A stretch of DNA of 64,000 bases, from the NCBI GenBank assembly GCA_963793675.1, contig CAWCBA010000010.1, positions 806,001 through 870,000 on the forward strand, in the 5' to 3' direction. Both the position numbers and the translations under genes were made by a program. Origin of the DNA: RPQJ01 sp963793675 (GTDB lineage Bacteria > Pseudomonadota > Gammaproteobacteria > Steroidobacterales > Steroidobacteraceae). Numbering within the stretch: position 1 is the stretch's first letter; each line of letters opens with the position of its first letter. The notes under the pieces were generated by a model that was not told the DNA's origin, searched no databases, and worked only from the letters and a program-made list of their open reading frames with translations. Positions 53,779-63,808 of the stretch are shown here, piece after piece.

Positions 53779-53817
53779 ACCTCGGCCGGGTGCCGTGACC
53801 CATACGGCCCTGCAGGC

Positions 53818-54036
53818 TTACCTTACGGGCCTCGCGCCAGGCGTGAGCGAGCCGCCGTCCCAAAGGTGATGCGGGTCCGGGTAGAAAGTGAGCGAGCCGC
53901 TTTCACGCCCATGGGGTTCATGAAAGAGTACGAGCCAGCCGCCGGGGACCCTTGCGCGCAGCAGGACGCAGTCCGAGTGCCCCGATAACCCATGCTGGCT
54001 GAGGGTTTCCCAAGTTACCGTCGGTCTGCCCGGCAT
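53818..54036 (-). CDS. Small conserved-type hypothetical protein
   Basis: Encodes 72 residues: TVTWETLSQHGLSGHSDCVLLRARVPGGWLVLFHE, then SLTFYPDPHHLWDGGSL. The W-E-x-L, RxxVPGGWL and GxxTFYPDPxHxW pattern looks like a small beta-rich domain that I have seen in uncharacterised bacterial proteins, but I cannot name it. Codon use is regular. The ATG at 54036 lies in a purine-poor leader. Confidence 0.5.
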   Translation of the reverse strand: MPGRPTVTWETLSQHGLSGHSDCVLLRARVPGGWLVLFHEPHGRESGSLTFYPDPHHLWDGGSLTPGARPVR

Positions 54037-54255
54037 TTTAGCTCCGCTAACTTCAAGGGCCAGAAGCCACGCTTGCCGTTAGAATTTGCACCCCCACGGC
54101 GGTAACGCGCAAGAGACATCGCCTGTCAGCCGTTCCACGCGCTGGCATTTTAGGCCCGGGTCATGCGTCAATAATGATACATACGTGACCCATGTCGGCT
54201 CGCGGGAAGGGGCCTCGCTGATAACTTGGCGCGCTGTGACCGAGATCAAACGACT

Positions 54256-56051
54256 GTGACGACCCAAGACGGCCGGCCTCCCTGGATTTACAGAGTTGTC
54301 CCGGCGTTCGACTCGCTGCGCCGGTACCGGCTTCCCGACGCGCGCGCGGACCTGCTCGCCGGCATCACGGTCGCCGCCATGGCGGTTCCCCAGGCGATGG
54401 CGTACGCCATGGCCGCGGGACTGCCGCCGGAATACGGCCTCTATACGGCGATCATCATGACCGCTGTCGGAGCGCTCTTCGACTCGTCCCGGCAGCTCAT
54501 CAACGGTCCGACCAACGCGATCTCGATCGCGGTCTTGAGTGTCCTCAGCATCATTCCCAGTGTGGACGAGAAGATCCAGGCCGCGGTGCTGCTGGCGTTC
54601 ATGGTCGGCATTGTTCAACTCGTCATCACCGCGATGCGTCCTGGTGACCTCACCCGCTACATCTCTCATTCGGTCATCGTCGGCTTCACTTTGGGTGCTT
54701 CCGCGCTGCTCGTTCTCGACCAGATGAAGAACCTGCTGGGCCTGGCATCGATGGGCGGGGTCCACGACCCCTTCGTTTATCGATTCTGGCTGACGATGAC
54801 CCAGGGCGGCGACGTCAACACGGCCACGCTGTCGATCGGCCTTGCCACGATCGCGACGGTGATCGCGCTGCGCTGGTTGAAGAACCGCCTCGGACTGCGC
54901 CTGTTGCCCGAACTCCTCATCACGGTACTGGCGATGGCAGTCGTGGTCGCATGGCTCGGGCTCGAGGCCAGGGGCGTACGGGTTGTGGGCGAGATCCCGG
55001 CCAGGCTGCCGACGCCGCGGCTCCCGACGATCGATTACCAGTTGATTCGTGATCTCTCCGGCGGCGCGCTCGCGATCGCCATCCTCGGCCTGCTGGAGGC
55101 CATCGCGATGGCCAAGTCGATCGCCGCGCACACGCGCCAGAAGCTCGACATGAACCAGCAATGCCTCAGCGAAGGGCTCGCCAATTTCACCGGGAGTTTC
55201 TTTCAATGCATGCCGGGCTCGGGCTCGCTCACGCGCTCGGCGATCAACCAGCAGGCGGGGGCCGTGTCGCAGTGGTCGGGCGTCGTGTCCGCGGTGGCGG
55301 TAGCGCTGATCATGGTGGTATTTGCCCCGTACGCCCGGTTGATTCCCCGCGCGGCGCTGGCCGGCATACTGCTTCGTCTCGGCGTGGAGAATGATCGACT
55401 GGCGCGGGCTCCTATTACCACCTCCGCGTGACGCGTTTCGACCTGGTGATCGTGGCGGCGACAGCGTTCTCGGCGGTTGCCATCTCGATCGAGTTCTGCG
55501 TCCTGATCGGCGTGGTGCTGTCGTCCTTGCTGACGGTGCGGCGCGCGGGTCGCATGCTGCTCACCGAGTTCACCATCACGCCGGACGGCGCGATACGCGA
55601 ACGATTTCCCGACGACGCGCGCTGCAATCGCTTGCTGATCTACGGGCTCGAAGGCGAAATGTTCTTCGGTGCATCGGCCGTGCTCGAAGGTCATTTCGAG
55701 CGGATCGAGCAGCGGATCGACGAGCACACGCGCGCGGTCGTCCTGCGACTCAAGCGCGCTCGTAACGCGGATGCCGCCGGCATGATCCTGCTCAAGGACT
55801 TCGTCGGTCGCGTCCAGGCTCGCGGCGTGCACGTGCTGCTGTGCGGCGTGCGTGCAGACCTCGCGCAACGGCTGAAGACGAGCAAGCTTGGTGATGGCAG
55901 CGGGGATCCGATTTTTCTCGAAGAGAAAGTCCCGCTCACCAGCACGATCCTGGCGATTCGTCACGCTTACCAGTTCATCGGCGATCCTTGCGCGACCTGC
56001 CCGCGCCGCGGCTCCGGCGACGGCATCCCTTCGCTTCGCTACGTCATCTGA
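54256..56051 (+). CDS. SulP family anion transporter with STAS domain, two frameshifts
   Basis: SulP proteins move sulfate, bicarbonate or other anions. The transmembrane core is clear: PDARADLLAGITVAAMAVPQAMAYAMAAGLPPEYGLYTAI with the SulP signature, GPTNAISIAVLSVLS and SGSLTRSAINQQAGA. The C-terminal STAS domain (CNRLLIYGLEGEMFFGASAVLEGHF...AGMILLKDFV) is in another frame. Two extra C residues, near nt 55377 (gcttcgtctcg) and nt 55411 (ggctcctattac), explain the break: correcting them gives ILLVSAWRMIDW and YYHLRVTRFD. The start is placed at the GTG at 54256 (TTQDGRPPWIY). The substrate is not predictable from sequence. Confidence 0.82.
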
Positions 56052-56252
56052 ACGACTCGAAGGATCGAAGCGATGCTGCGCGGGATTGCGCTAGGCTGTA
56101 ATCTGGTTGCGCCGCTGCGCCGCGCCAGGCCGCGGCGCCGCCAGGCGTCGACTGTCAGGTCGTGATCGTCTACTCTGGTGGGTGGAGAACCTGCTGAGGC
56201 GGGGGCGTCGGCGGGGCGTTAGAGGATTCCTCTGGCAGCAAAGGAGAGACCC

Positions 56253-56760
56253 GTGAACACCAGGCCCATGGCGAGCTTCTTCATTTTCCTGGCCCTGACG
56301 ATTCTGCCGGTCGGGGTGGCTACCTCCGCGGCAGCGACTGCTCTGCCGACCGCGAAGACCGGGCTCGCGGCTGCGGCGGCAGCGGCGCACAAGTGGCAGG
56401 CCGACGCCGTCCTCGTTGTCGTCGAGACCAGCACCGCCGAGCCCGACGGGCGGGCGTACGCATGGATGTACTCTACGACTCCCGCGCGAGTAAGCAGCAG
56501 GCGGTCGTGATCGTCGACGACAAGGGCGAAATCAGCCTGACGCCGACGTCGATCGTCGGCGCGTTCCGAAGCCGCTCGGCGAGTTCGTCGACAGCGACCG
56601 CGCAATGACGGCGGCAGTTGCAGCCGGCATGAAGACGAACAAGTTCGGCATGAAGATGTCCCTGAAGATGTCGAAGCGTGCAGAGTGGTTCATGTCCGAC
56701 CGCGACTTCAGCTACACGATCGACGCGGCGACCGGGAAGTTCCTCAAGAAGGAAGAGTAG
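56253..56760 (+). CDS. Secreted hypothetical protein, two frameshifts
   Basis: The N-terminus is a signal peptide (MNTRPMASFFIFLALTILPVGVATSAAATA) followed by HKWQADAVLVVVETSTAEPDGRAYAWMY. A frame change near nt 56468 leads to YDSRASKQQAVVIVDDKGEI, and a missing A near nt 56567 leads to KPLGEFVDSDRAMTAAVAAG and the end DFSYTIDAATGKFLKKEE. Read together this is one periplasmic protein of about 168 residues with alternating beta strands. The last segment (YTIDAATGKFL) resembles the end of PepSY-like domains, but that is not certain. A GGAGA ribosome site precedes the ATG. Confidence 0.55.
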
Positions 56761-56842
56761 TCCGGGGCCTGCGGCCGATAGGGACGGATCCTTGCATCGA
56801 TGTCGACGACGTCGGAAGCGCAGTTTCATTTCGTGTACCGGT

Positions 56843-58533
56843 TCAGTCATCGTCGACGACGATGACGGTGATCTGCGTGATTGCGTCGAGCGTTGCGCCA
56901 GCGGTCGGGTCCTCGATGACTACGTCGAAGAGCTCGGTGGATTCCGCGATCGCGTCCGAAACGATCGGAATGAGGAATGTCTTGCTCGTCTCACCCGGTC
57001 CGATCGACTCCTGGACCGTGCCCAACGCTGCATAGTCCCGGTCCGCTACTGCGCTGTCGTCGATGGCTCTCCAGCTGAAGGAGACGGTACCCGCCGCGCC
57101 ACCGCGGCGCACCACTCGCAACGGCACCACCCCGGCAGACTCGCTGACCGTGATGGTGTCTGCCGCGAACCCCAGTCGCCCGGGCCCGTTGGTCGTAATG
57201 ATTGGTGTCGGTGCCCGTGTCAGGGCAATGGCCGCGGTAAAGTCCGGCAGAACGAGATCCTCGTCTGTCACGCGGGCGTCGGCTGGCACGGAATCGCCTG
57301 GTCCGGAATCGGTTGAAGTGGCAGTGGCAGCGGCTGCTGCCGGAGTCACCTGCGGCCGTTCTTCCCGCGGCGCCAGACCTGCAATGTCATCACGCATCGT
57401 GCCAGGGACGCTGTTGCGACCGCCGTCGGGCGCCAGTCGGACCCAGGTGGCATAGAGCCCAACCGCGAGGATGCCGAGGCCAGCGATGGCCAACCACCAG
57501 CGCGACATACCAGGTTGCGCTGGGGCCCGCTCGAACCCGTGCCCGGGCTGGGCACGCTGCGGCGTCGCCACGAGCCCGAGTCCCTGTAGCAGATCGGCGA
57601 GGCTGCGCGGCCGATCGCCGCGGGTCCAGGCGAGGCCCTGACGCAGCGCCCGCCACGTTCGCTCGCGACAGGCCGCGAATACGACGCGGACGGTGACCCT
57701 GGTCGCGCGCCTCCCGTGCCGAACTGCGACCGAACGGATGTTCACCACTCAAGAGCTCGTATGCCACGCAGGCGAAACTGAATACGTCGTCGCGGACGTC
57801 CGCAGCGGCGCCATCCAGCTGCTCGCAGCTCGCGTAAGTCGGTGTGGCCGCATGGAACGGGGGCGGGTGATCCGATATCCATGGCTCCGTCACGTGCGGA
57901 TGCGCCAGGCCGAAATCCAGCACGCGCACTTCGCCCTGCGTCGTGACCATCACGTTGCCGGGCTTCAGATCCATGTGCAGGACACCACGCGAGTGCGCGT
58001 ACGCTACTGCATCGCCGAGGTCGCGCAGGATGTCGATCGCCGCCTGGCGCGGCAGCTTGCCGGGCCTGATGCGCTGGATCAGGTCGCTCAGCAGCTCGCC
58101 CTCGAGCAGTTCCATCGTGATGAAATACACGTCGCCGTCGCGATCGAAGTCGAAGACGTTGACGATGCCTGGATGGGACAGCGACTGCGCCTGGTGCGCC
58201 TCGCGGCGCAGTGCCTGCAGCGCATCGGGACGACGTGCAAATTCCTCGCGCAGCACCTTGACGGCCACGTAACGATTCTGCGGCGGAAGGTCTTCCTTGT
58301 TGCGGTCCAGTGCCCGGTAGACAGTGCCCATGCCGCCGCGGCCAAGTTCCTGCTCGAGCACATAGCGCTGACGCAGCACGGTCCCCGGGCCCACGGCGGG
58401 ACCAGTGGAGACTATGGGCGCTCCGGTCGGAATTCAGCGCCGCTGCAGCCATCGGCGGCAGAGCGATGCTCGGGGCACGGTCGGTCAGCTCTGCCGGCAG
58501 CGGAGCCGTCATGTCGCGGTCCCGCTCAGCCAT
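56843..58533 (-). CDS. Membrane Ser/Thr protein kinase with extracytoplasmic Calx-beta domain, frameshifted
   Basis: Three segments in different frames join into one protein. First, a disordered N-terminus (AERDRDMTAPLPAELTDRAPSIALPP). Second, a Hanks-type kinase: glycine loop LGRGGMGTVY, VAVKVL lysine, catalytic loop HMDLKPGNVMV (HMD instead of HRD), DFG in VRVLDFGLAH. Third, the kinase end (RALRQGLAWTRGDRPRSLADLLQG), a membrane helix (WWLAIAGLGILAVGLYATWV) and a Calx-beta domain (DTITVSESAGVVPLRVVRRGG, VSFSWRAIDDSAVADRDYAALG, VDDD end). Frame changes are near nt 58420 and 57660. The start at 58533 is tentative; the kinase-domain frame alone starts at 58394. The Calx-beta domain would face the periplasm and may bind calcium or a ligand. 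Confidence 0.78.
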
Positions 58534-59061
58534 TGCGATGGTCTTTATTCCGAAGTGCTGCAAACCCATGGTGCCAGTGCAAAGTGTGCCGTCAGGAAGG
58601 AGTCTTGTTGTAGGCCATGAGTCCGTGCAGGTCCAGCAAATGTCTCCAGCGGGGAGATCGAGCCTGAACGCAATTCTGAGAGATCTCTTCCAGGCCAGTT
58701 GAATTGTGATCTGCAAGTCACGGAAAGAGCGAGACAAACGTCCGGGCGCTCGACGCGGCCAGTGGCAGCGTGTCAGTGTCGAGCACCGGCGGGTCCTGAC
58801 GGCGGGAGTGCAGGGCGCCCATGGCTCGACCATGCTATCCTACGGCCCGAAGTTTGGGACTACCCGCAGGTTGGGCGAGCTGGCACAGGGTTGCCGGAAC
58901 ATCGCCTCTCTACAGAACATAGGCCGGTCGCTTCGAAAGGGGCGGCCGGCTTTCTGGTTTCTTGACCAGGGCCAGCGCATTTTTCGCGTGCGATTCGATT
59001 TCGAGTGGGATTTCACCCACCGTGCCCGATGCCTGCATTTCCGGTCCCGCGTGAGAACCAA
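58534..59061. other. Intergenic region between the kinase gene and deaD
   Basis: This 528-bp region separates two divergent genes. It holds a terminator-like hairpin at 58923-58960 in what would be the deaD leader. I found no other gene. Confidence 0.45.
58923..58960 (+). promoter_or_regulatory. Terminator-like hairpin in the deaD leader (possible attenuator)
   Basis: A 9-bp stem 58923-58931/58942-58950 (GCCGGTCGC/GCGGCCGGC, one G-T pair) with a 10-nt loop is followed by TTTCTGGTTT. It is oriented like deaD and lies 102 bp before the start. Long leaders controlling cold-shock helicase genes are known in E. coli; a similar role here is inferred. Confidence 0.45.
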
Positions 59062-60782
59062 ATGCAAAGCAATCCCTCTGACGAGCAACCCGTCCTGACT
59101 TTTGCCGAACTCGGCCTGTCCGCGCCTCTCGTCGCGGCCTTGAAGGACGTCGGCTACGAATCCCCATCCCCGATCCAGGCAGCAACGATCCCGGTGCTGC
59201 TCGCGGGTCACGATCTCATCGGTCAGGCACAGACCGGCACCGGCAAGACCGCGGCGTTCGCGTTGCCGTTCCTGTCGATGCTGGACGTCTCGCGCCGCGA
59301 GCCGCAGGTGCTCGTGCTCGTCCCGACTCGCGAGCTGGCGATCCAGGTCGCCGAAGCCTTCCAGAAATACGCCCACCACATGCCGGGACTGCACGTGCTG
59401 CCCATCTACGGCGGTCAAAGCTACACGCCGCAGCTGAATGCGCTGAAGCGCGGTACGCACGTCATCGTTGCAACGCCCGGACGCGTGATGGACCACCTCC
59501 AGCGCGGCACGCTGAGTCTCGCGACACTGAAGTACGTCGTGCTCGACGAGGCCGACGAGATGCTGCAGATGGGGTTCGTCGATGCGATCGACGAGATCCT
59601 TGGCATGGCGCCGAAGGAGCGCCAGGTGGCGCTGTTCTCGGCGACGCTGCCGAAGCCGATCCGCAACATCGCGCAGAAGCACCTGCGTTCGCCGCGCGAA
59701 GTCACGATCCGTTCGAAAACCACGACGGCGACGAACATCCGGCAGCGCTACTGGGTGGTCTCGGGCATGCACAAGCTCGACGCGCTCACGCGCATCCTCG
59801 AGGTCGAGACCTTCGATGCGATGCTGGTGTTTGCGCGCACCAAGCAGGCCACGGTCGAACTCGTCGAGAAACTCGAGGCCCGCGGCTTCGCGTCGGCGGC
59901 GCTGAACGGCGATATCCTGCAGGCGCAGCGTGAACGCACGGTCGCGGCGCTGAAGGCAGGCAAGGTCGACATCGTCGTCGCGACGGACGTTGCCGCGCGC
60001 GGGCTGGACGTCGATCGCATCACTCACGTCGTCAACTTCGACGTGCCCTATGACAGCGAATCGTACGTGCACCGTATCGGCCGTACCGGCCGCGCGGGAC
60101 GCAGTGGCGAAGCGATCCTGTTCATCTCGCCCCGCGAGCGGAACATGCTGCGCATCATCGAGCGGGCCACGCGCCAGCCGATCGAGGCCATGAGCCTGCC
60201 GACGCTCGAGGACGTGAACGAGCGTCGCGCAACCAGGTTCAAGCAGGAAATAGCCGACGCCGTCGAATCGAAAACCGGCGATGCATATCGCGGCGTCCTG
60301 GAAGACTACCTGCGCGAGACCGATGCCGACCTGCTCGACGTGGCGGCGGCATTGGCCTCGATGGCGCGAGGTGGCAAGTCGCTCGCGGTGACCAAGCGCC
60401 GCGAGGCGAGTCGAAGGGCGAGTCGGCGGCGCCGCGCGCAGCAGGCTTTTCCGACAGAGGCGGTGAAGACGAAGGGGCCCCTCGTCGCGGTGGTCCGCGC
60501 CAGCGAAACAAGAGCGAAGCGCCCCAGGCGACGTTCCGGCTCGAGGTCGGGCGCAAGCACGGCGTGCTGCCGGGCAACATCGTCGGCGCGCTGGCCCACG
60601 AAGGCGACCTGCATGGCACCGAGATCAACGGACTCAGCATCCGCGACGATCACACGCTGGTCCGGTTGCCGGCCGAGATTTCCGAGAAGACGCTTGCGCA
60701 CCTGCGCACGGTCGAAGTCCGCGGTCGTCCGCTCGCGATCAGCCGCTACAAGGGACGCAAGGATTCGGAACCAGACGGCTGA
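59062..60782 (+). CDS. deaD: ATP-dependent RNA helicase DeaD/CsdA, frameshifted in the linker
   Basis: A cold-shock DEAD-box helicase for ribosome assembly and mRNA turnover. The helicase core is intact: Q motif YESPSPIQAATIP, AQTGTGKT, PTRELAIQV, VLDEADEML, SATLPK, then the second RecA domain with ATDVAARGLDV and HRIGRTGRAG. A basic low-complexity linker follows. One base appears lost near nt 60418; after it the frame continues EGAPRRGGPRQRNKSEAPQATF and into the RNA-binding domain FRLEVGRKHGVLPGNIVGAL...GTEINGLSIRDDHTLVRLP, ending at the TGA at 60782. The ATG at 59062 was chosen over an upstream GTG because QSNPSDEQPVLTFAELGLS is the natural start. Confidence 0.92.
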
Positions 60783-60818
60783 CGCCAGGCTCCAGGCCGG
60801 ACGACCGGCGCAACTGAA

Positions 60819-60845
60819 GACGGCCCCTTGCGGGGCCGTCGTCTT
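60819..60845. terminator. Bidirectional terminator between deaD and the methyltransferase gene
   Basis: A 9-bp perfect stem GACGGCCCC/GGGGCCGTC with loop TTGC and a short GTCTT end on the plus side. It lies between two convergent genes. The T tract is weak. Confidence 0.6.
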
Positions 60846-60884
60846 GGCAGACCGATTCTGACCGGTCGCGACGCGGCGCGGATC

Positions 60885-61883
60885 TTACGTCCGGCGATTG
60901 CGTCGGCCTTCACCGCCAATCTTGTGGCCACCCTTGGCGCCGGGCGCCTGCAGCGGACCGAGTTCGGCAATCACTTTCGCTTCGTCCGGCTTCGCGCCAG
61001 GGTGATGGTGATGCAGCGCTTCGTGCATGGCCGAGAGGTGGCCGAACGTCGTGCCACAGCAACCGCCGATGATGCGCGCACCGGAGTCGGCGGCCAGGTC
61101 CACGTAGGTGGCCATGAGTTCGGGCGTCCCCGAGTAGTGGACCTCGGCCCCGACGAATTTCGGCACGCCGGCATTGGCCTTGGCGATGATCGGGATGCCG
61201 GCTTCCTTCGCCGTCATGCCGAGGATGCTGACGACCAGGTCGGATGCGCCGACGCCGCAGTTGGCGCCGATCGCGAGCGGCGGCGGATTCAGTGACTGCG
61301 CGAACTCGACCAGCGCGGCAGGCGTGATGCCCATCATCGTTCGTCCGGCCGTGTCGAAGCTCGCCGTGAACGTGTACGGCATGCCGACGTTGGCCGCGGC
61401 CATCGCGGCGGCCTTGATCTCTTCGAGCGACGACATCGTCTCGATCCAGGCGACGTCGGCGCCGCCTTCCTTGAGGCCGCGGATCTGTTCTTCGAACACC
61501 TCGATGGCCATTGCTTCGGTCAGCACACCGAGCGGCTCGAACAGATCGCCCGTGGGTCCCACCGAACCCGCGACGACGACGGGGCGTCCGGCCTTGTCAG
61601 CGACCGAACGCGCGTGCTGGGCAGCCAGACGGTTGATCTCGCGCACACGGTCCTGCATGCCGTGCAGCATCAGTCGGCGGGCGTTACCGCCGAAGCTGTT
61701 GGTCAGGATGATGTCGGATCCCGCGTCGACGAAACCCTGGTGCAGTGCCCGCACGCGATCGGGATGCTCGAGGTTCCACATTTCCGGGGCGTCACCGGAG
61801 GTGAGGCCCATCGCAAACAGGTTCGTGCCGGTGGCGCCGTCGGCGAGCAGGGTGCGGCCGGTCGCGAGCAGGGTGGCGAGCAT
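60885..61883 (-). CDS. Betaine--homocysteine S-methyltransferase type enzyme
   Basis: A zinc-dependent methyltransferase making methionine from homocysteine with a methyl donor, most likely glycine betaine; 332 residues. It opens LLADGATGTNLFAMGLTSGDAPEMWN, then TNSFGGNARRL, VAGSVGPTGDLFEPLG, WIETMSSLEEIKAA, SFDTAGRTMMG. Zinc ligands are the cysteine in GANCGVGASD and the CC pair in GARIIGGCCGTTFGHL. This is the bacterial BHMT-like subgroup, not MmuM. It lies 75 bp downstream of the esterase gene on the same strand, possibly the same transcript. An MHS transporter, a family that can import betaines, occurs at 7.7 kb, but a link is only suggestive. Confidence 0.9.
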   Translation of the reverse strand: MLATLLATGRTLLADGATGTNLFAMGLTSGDAPEMWNLEHPDRVRALHQGFVDAGSDIILTNSFGGNARRLMLHGMQDRVREINRLAAQHARSVADKAGRPVVVAGSVGPTGDLFEPLGVLTEAMAIEVFEEQIRGLKEGGADVAWIETMSSLEEIKAAAMAAANVGMPYTFTASFDTAGRTMMGITPAALVEFAQSLNPPPLAIGANCGVGASDLVVSILGMTAKEAGIPIIAKANAGVPKFVGAEVHYSGTPELMATYVDLAADSGARIIGGCCGTTFGHLSAMHEALHHHHPGAKPDEAKVIAELGPLQAPGAKGGHKIGGEGRRNRRT

Positions 61884-61958
61884 GGGATTCCTGGGGTAGG
61901 GAAGCGGGCGTTCAGACGACGGATTTTACCCGGCGTCGTCCACCCACGACAGGCTGAT

Positions 61959-62881
61959 TCAGGGCTGCGGTGGTGGCGTTGGCTTCCAGTCACCGAACAG
62001 GAAGGTCAGCGCGCCGGGCAGGCGTCTTTCCCAGGCGGCCTCGGTGTGCATGGCATCCGGATCGACCACGAAGCGGAAGTTCGAATCGTCGTAGCCGGCG
62101 GCGCGGAAATTCGTCTCCACCTGGCGGATCAGGCCGATCATCTTCTCGCTGATGACCGGGTCGGGGGCTTCCTTGCCACCGAACGCCACGAACACCTTGA
62201 CCGGCAGGGCCACGAGCGGGCTCGTGTCACGCACCAGTTGCCCCATTCCGATCCACATCGTAGGGCTCTCGATCAGCCCGTAACCGAAAGTGTTGGGCTT
62301 CGCGAGCAGCGCATACAGCGTCGCGACGCCACCGTAGGACGAGCCGCCGATACCGGTGTTCGGCTGGCCCGTCAGCGTGCGGTACTGGCTGTCGACCAGC
62401 GGCATGACTTCCCTGGTCATGAAGTCGGGAAGAGCCTGCCGGCCGGCTCGTCCATGTCGGGGTCGCCGATGAAATCCTTGTACGGGAGGTACTCGCGCGC
62501 GCGGTCCTTGCCAGCGTGATCGACGCCGACCACGATCATGGCCGGGATTTTCTTTTCTGCGATGAGCTGCTGGACGGTCTCGTCGACACCCCACTCATGG
62601 TGACTGACGTCGCTCAGGCACGCGTCGAACACGTTCTGGCCATCGAGCATGTAGAGGACAGGGTAGCGGCGATCCTTGTTGGCAGCATCACCATAGCCCG
62701 GAGGCAGCAGTACGCGGACCGTCCGCTCATTGCCGAAGATCGTGCTCTTCAGCGTATGCAGGCGGAGGTCACCGCTGACCGTCGACTTGCAGGCCGCCGC
62801 AGCCGGAGCGCTCGCCGCGCCGGTCGGGCCGGCGGGGACCAGGCCGGTGCAGAGCGCGAGGCAAAGGAGCGTGGTTCGCAT
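61959..62881 (-). CDS. Secreted alpha/beta-hydrolase, esterase D/Fes family, frameshifted
   Basis: Signal peptide (MRTTLLCLALCTGLVPAGPTGAASA) followed by an esterase fold: RTVRVLLPPGYGD, RYPVLYMLDGQNVFD, ETVQQLIAEKKIPAMIVVGVDH. The frame breaks near nt 62437 and continues as ALPDFMTREVMPLVDSQYRT, the nucleophile motif GIGGSSYGGVATLYAL, and the catalytic histidine region VVDPDAMHTEAAWERRLPGAL. The combined length of about 306 residues matches periplasmic enterochelin-esterase-like hydrolases. The substrate is unknown. The stop at 61959 is 75 bp before the methyltransferase start. Confidence 0.82.
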
Positions 62882-63002
62882 TTGGGTCCCTCCGGTTGCC
62901 GCATGTTAACCCGTCCGACCCATCTCGACCGACCTGGCGTCGTCGCAGCGGGGTCACGACTCACCGCATACTGCTGCGATCGTGTGTACCATCCGCAACA
63001 CG

Positions 63003-63788
63003 ATGAAGACCAAATCTGCGTTACTCCTCGTCTGCGCTTTCGCGGTTACCCTGATGCATCCGCGTCCAAGCGACGCCCAGGCGGTACAGCCACGCGAGGC
63101 GCTGGAGGACACCAAGCTGTACTTCACCGCGCCACTACGCTGGGATGGCCGCGACTGGATCGAATTCGGCAGCACGCTGGTCGCCATCGGCATCGTCCAT
63201 GAATTCGACGGCGACGTGCGGGACCACTTCGCAGGCGCCGATGCACCGCTCGACGGCGATGACCCGAACAACCTCGATGACGCGCTGCCTGCCGCCGTCA
63301 TGCTTGCGGGCACCTGGCTCCTTGCCGGTGTCGTCGACGAACCGGGTGCCTGGCGGGAAGTCGGTTCGATGATCGAGGCGACGGCCTTTACCCTCGTGAG
63401 CTCGGAGGTCCTGAAGCTGTCGTTCGGTCGCCGGCGCCCAAATGAGACGACCGATCCCGACCAGTGGTTCGAAAGCGGCTCATCGTTTCCGTCAGGGCAC
63501 ACCAGCATCGCATTTGCGATCGGGACGGTACTCGCAGAGTCGGGCGACGACCGCTATCGCTGGACGCGCAGGTTCCTGGGTTACGGCCTTGCCGGCGCCA
63601 CGGCTTACCTGCGCCTGGATCACAACCAGCACTGGGCGTCGGACGTGGCCGCGGGCGCCGCACTCGGCCTGTCGACCGCGCGATTCGTGATGAATAGGCG
63701 TGAGGCCAGTTCCGAGCAGACTGCCTTTGCGATCGCGCCGGGCGAACAGGGCGGGGTCATGCTCACTTTCCGGATGCCGTTGCACTGA
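63003..63788 (+). CDS. PAP2 superfamily phosphatase, exported
   Basis: Signal peptide (MKTKSALLLVCAFAVTLMHPRPSDAQA) and a type 2 phosphatidic-acid-phosphatase fold; 261 residues. The three catalytic motifs are in order: KLSFGRRRPNE (K-x6-RP), SSFPSGHTS (PSGH) and RLDHNQHWASDVAAG (R-x5-H-x3-D). Family members dephosphorylate lipid phosphates or undecaprenyl pyrophosphate. The ATG at 63003 places the signal peptide correctly; an upstream in-frame GTG would add seven residues. Divergent from the esterase gene. Confidence 0.88.
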   Translation: MKTKSALLLVCAFAVTLMHPRPSDAQAVQPREALEDTKLYFTAPLRWDGRDWIEFGSTLVAIGIVHEFDGDVRDHFAGADAPLDGDDPNNLDDALPAAVMLAGTWLLAGVVDEPGAWREVGSMIEATAFTLVSSEVLKLSFGRRRPNETTDPDQWFESGSSFPSGHTSIAFAIGTVLAESGDDRYRWTRRFLGYGLAGATAYLRLDHNQHWASDVAAGAALGLSTARFVMNRREASSEQTAFAIAPGEQGGVMLTFRMPLH

Positions 63789-63808
63789 TTGGAGGCAGCC
63801 GCGAGGCA

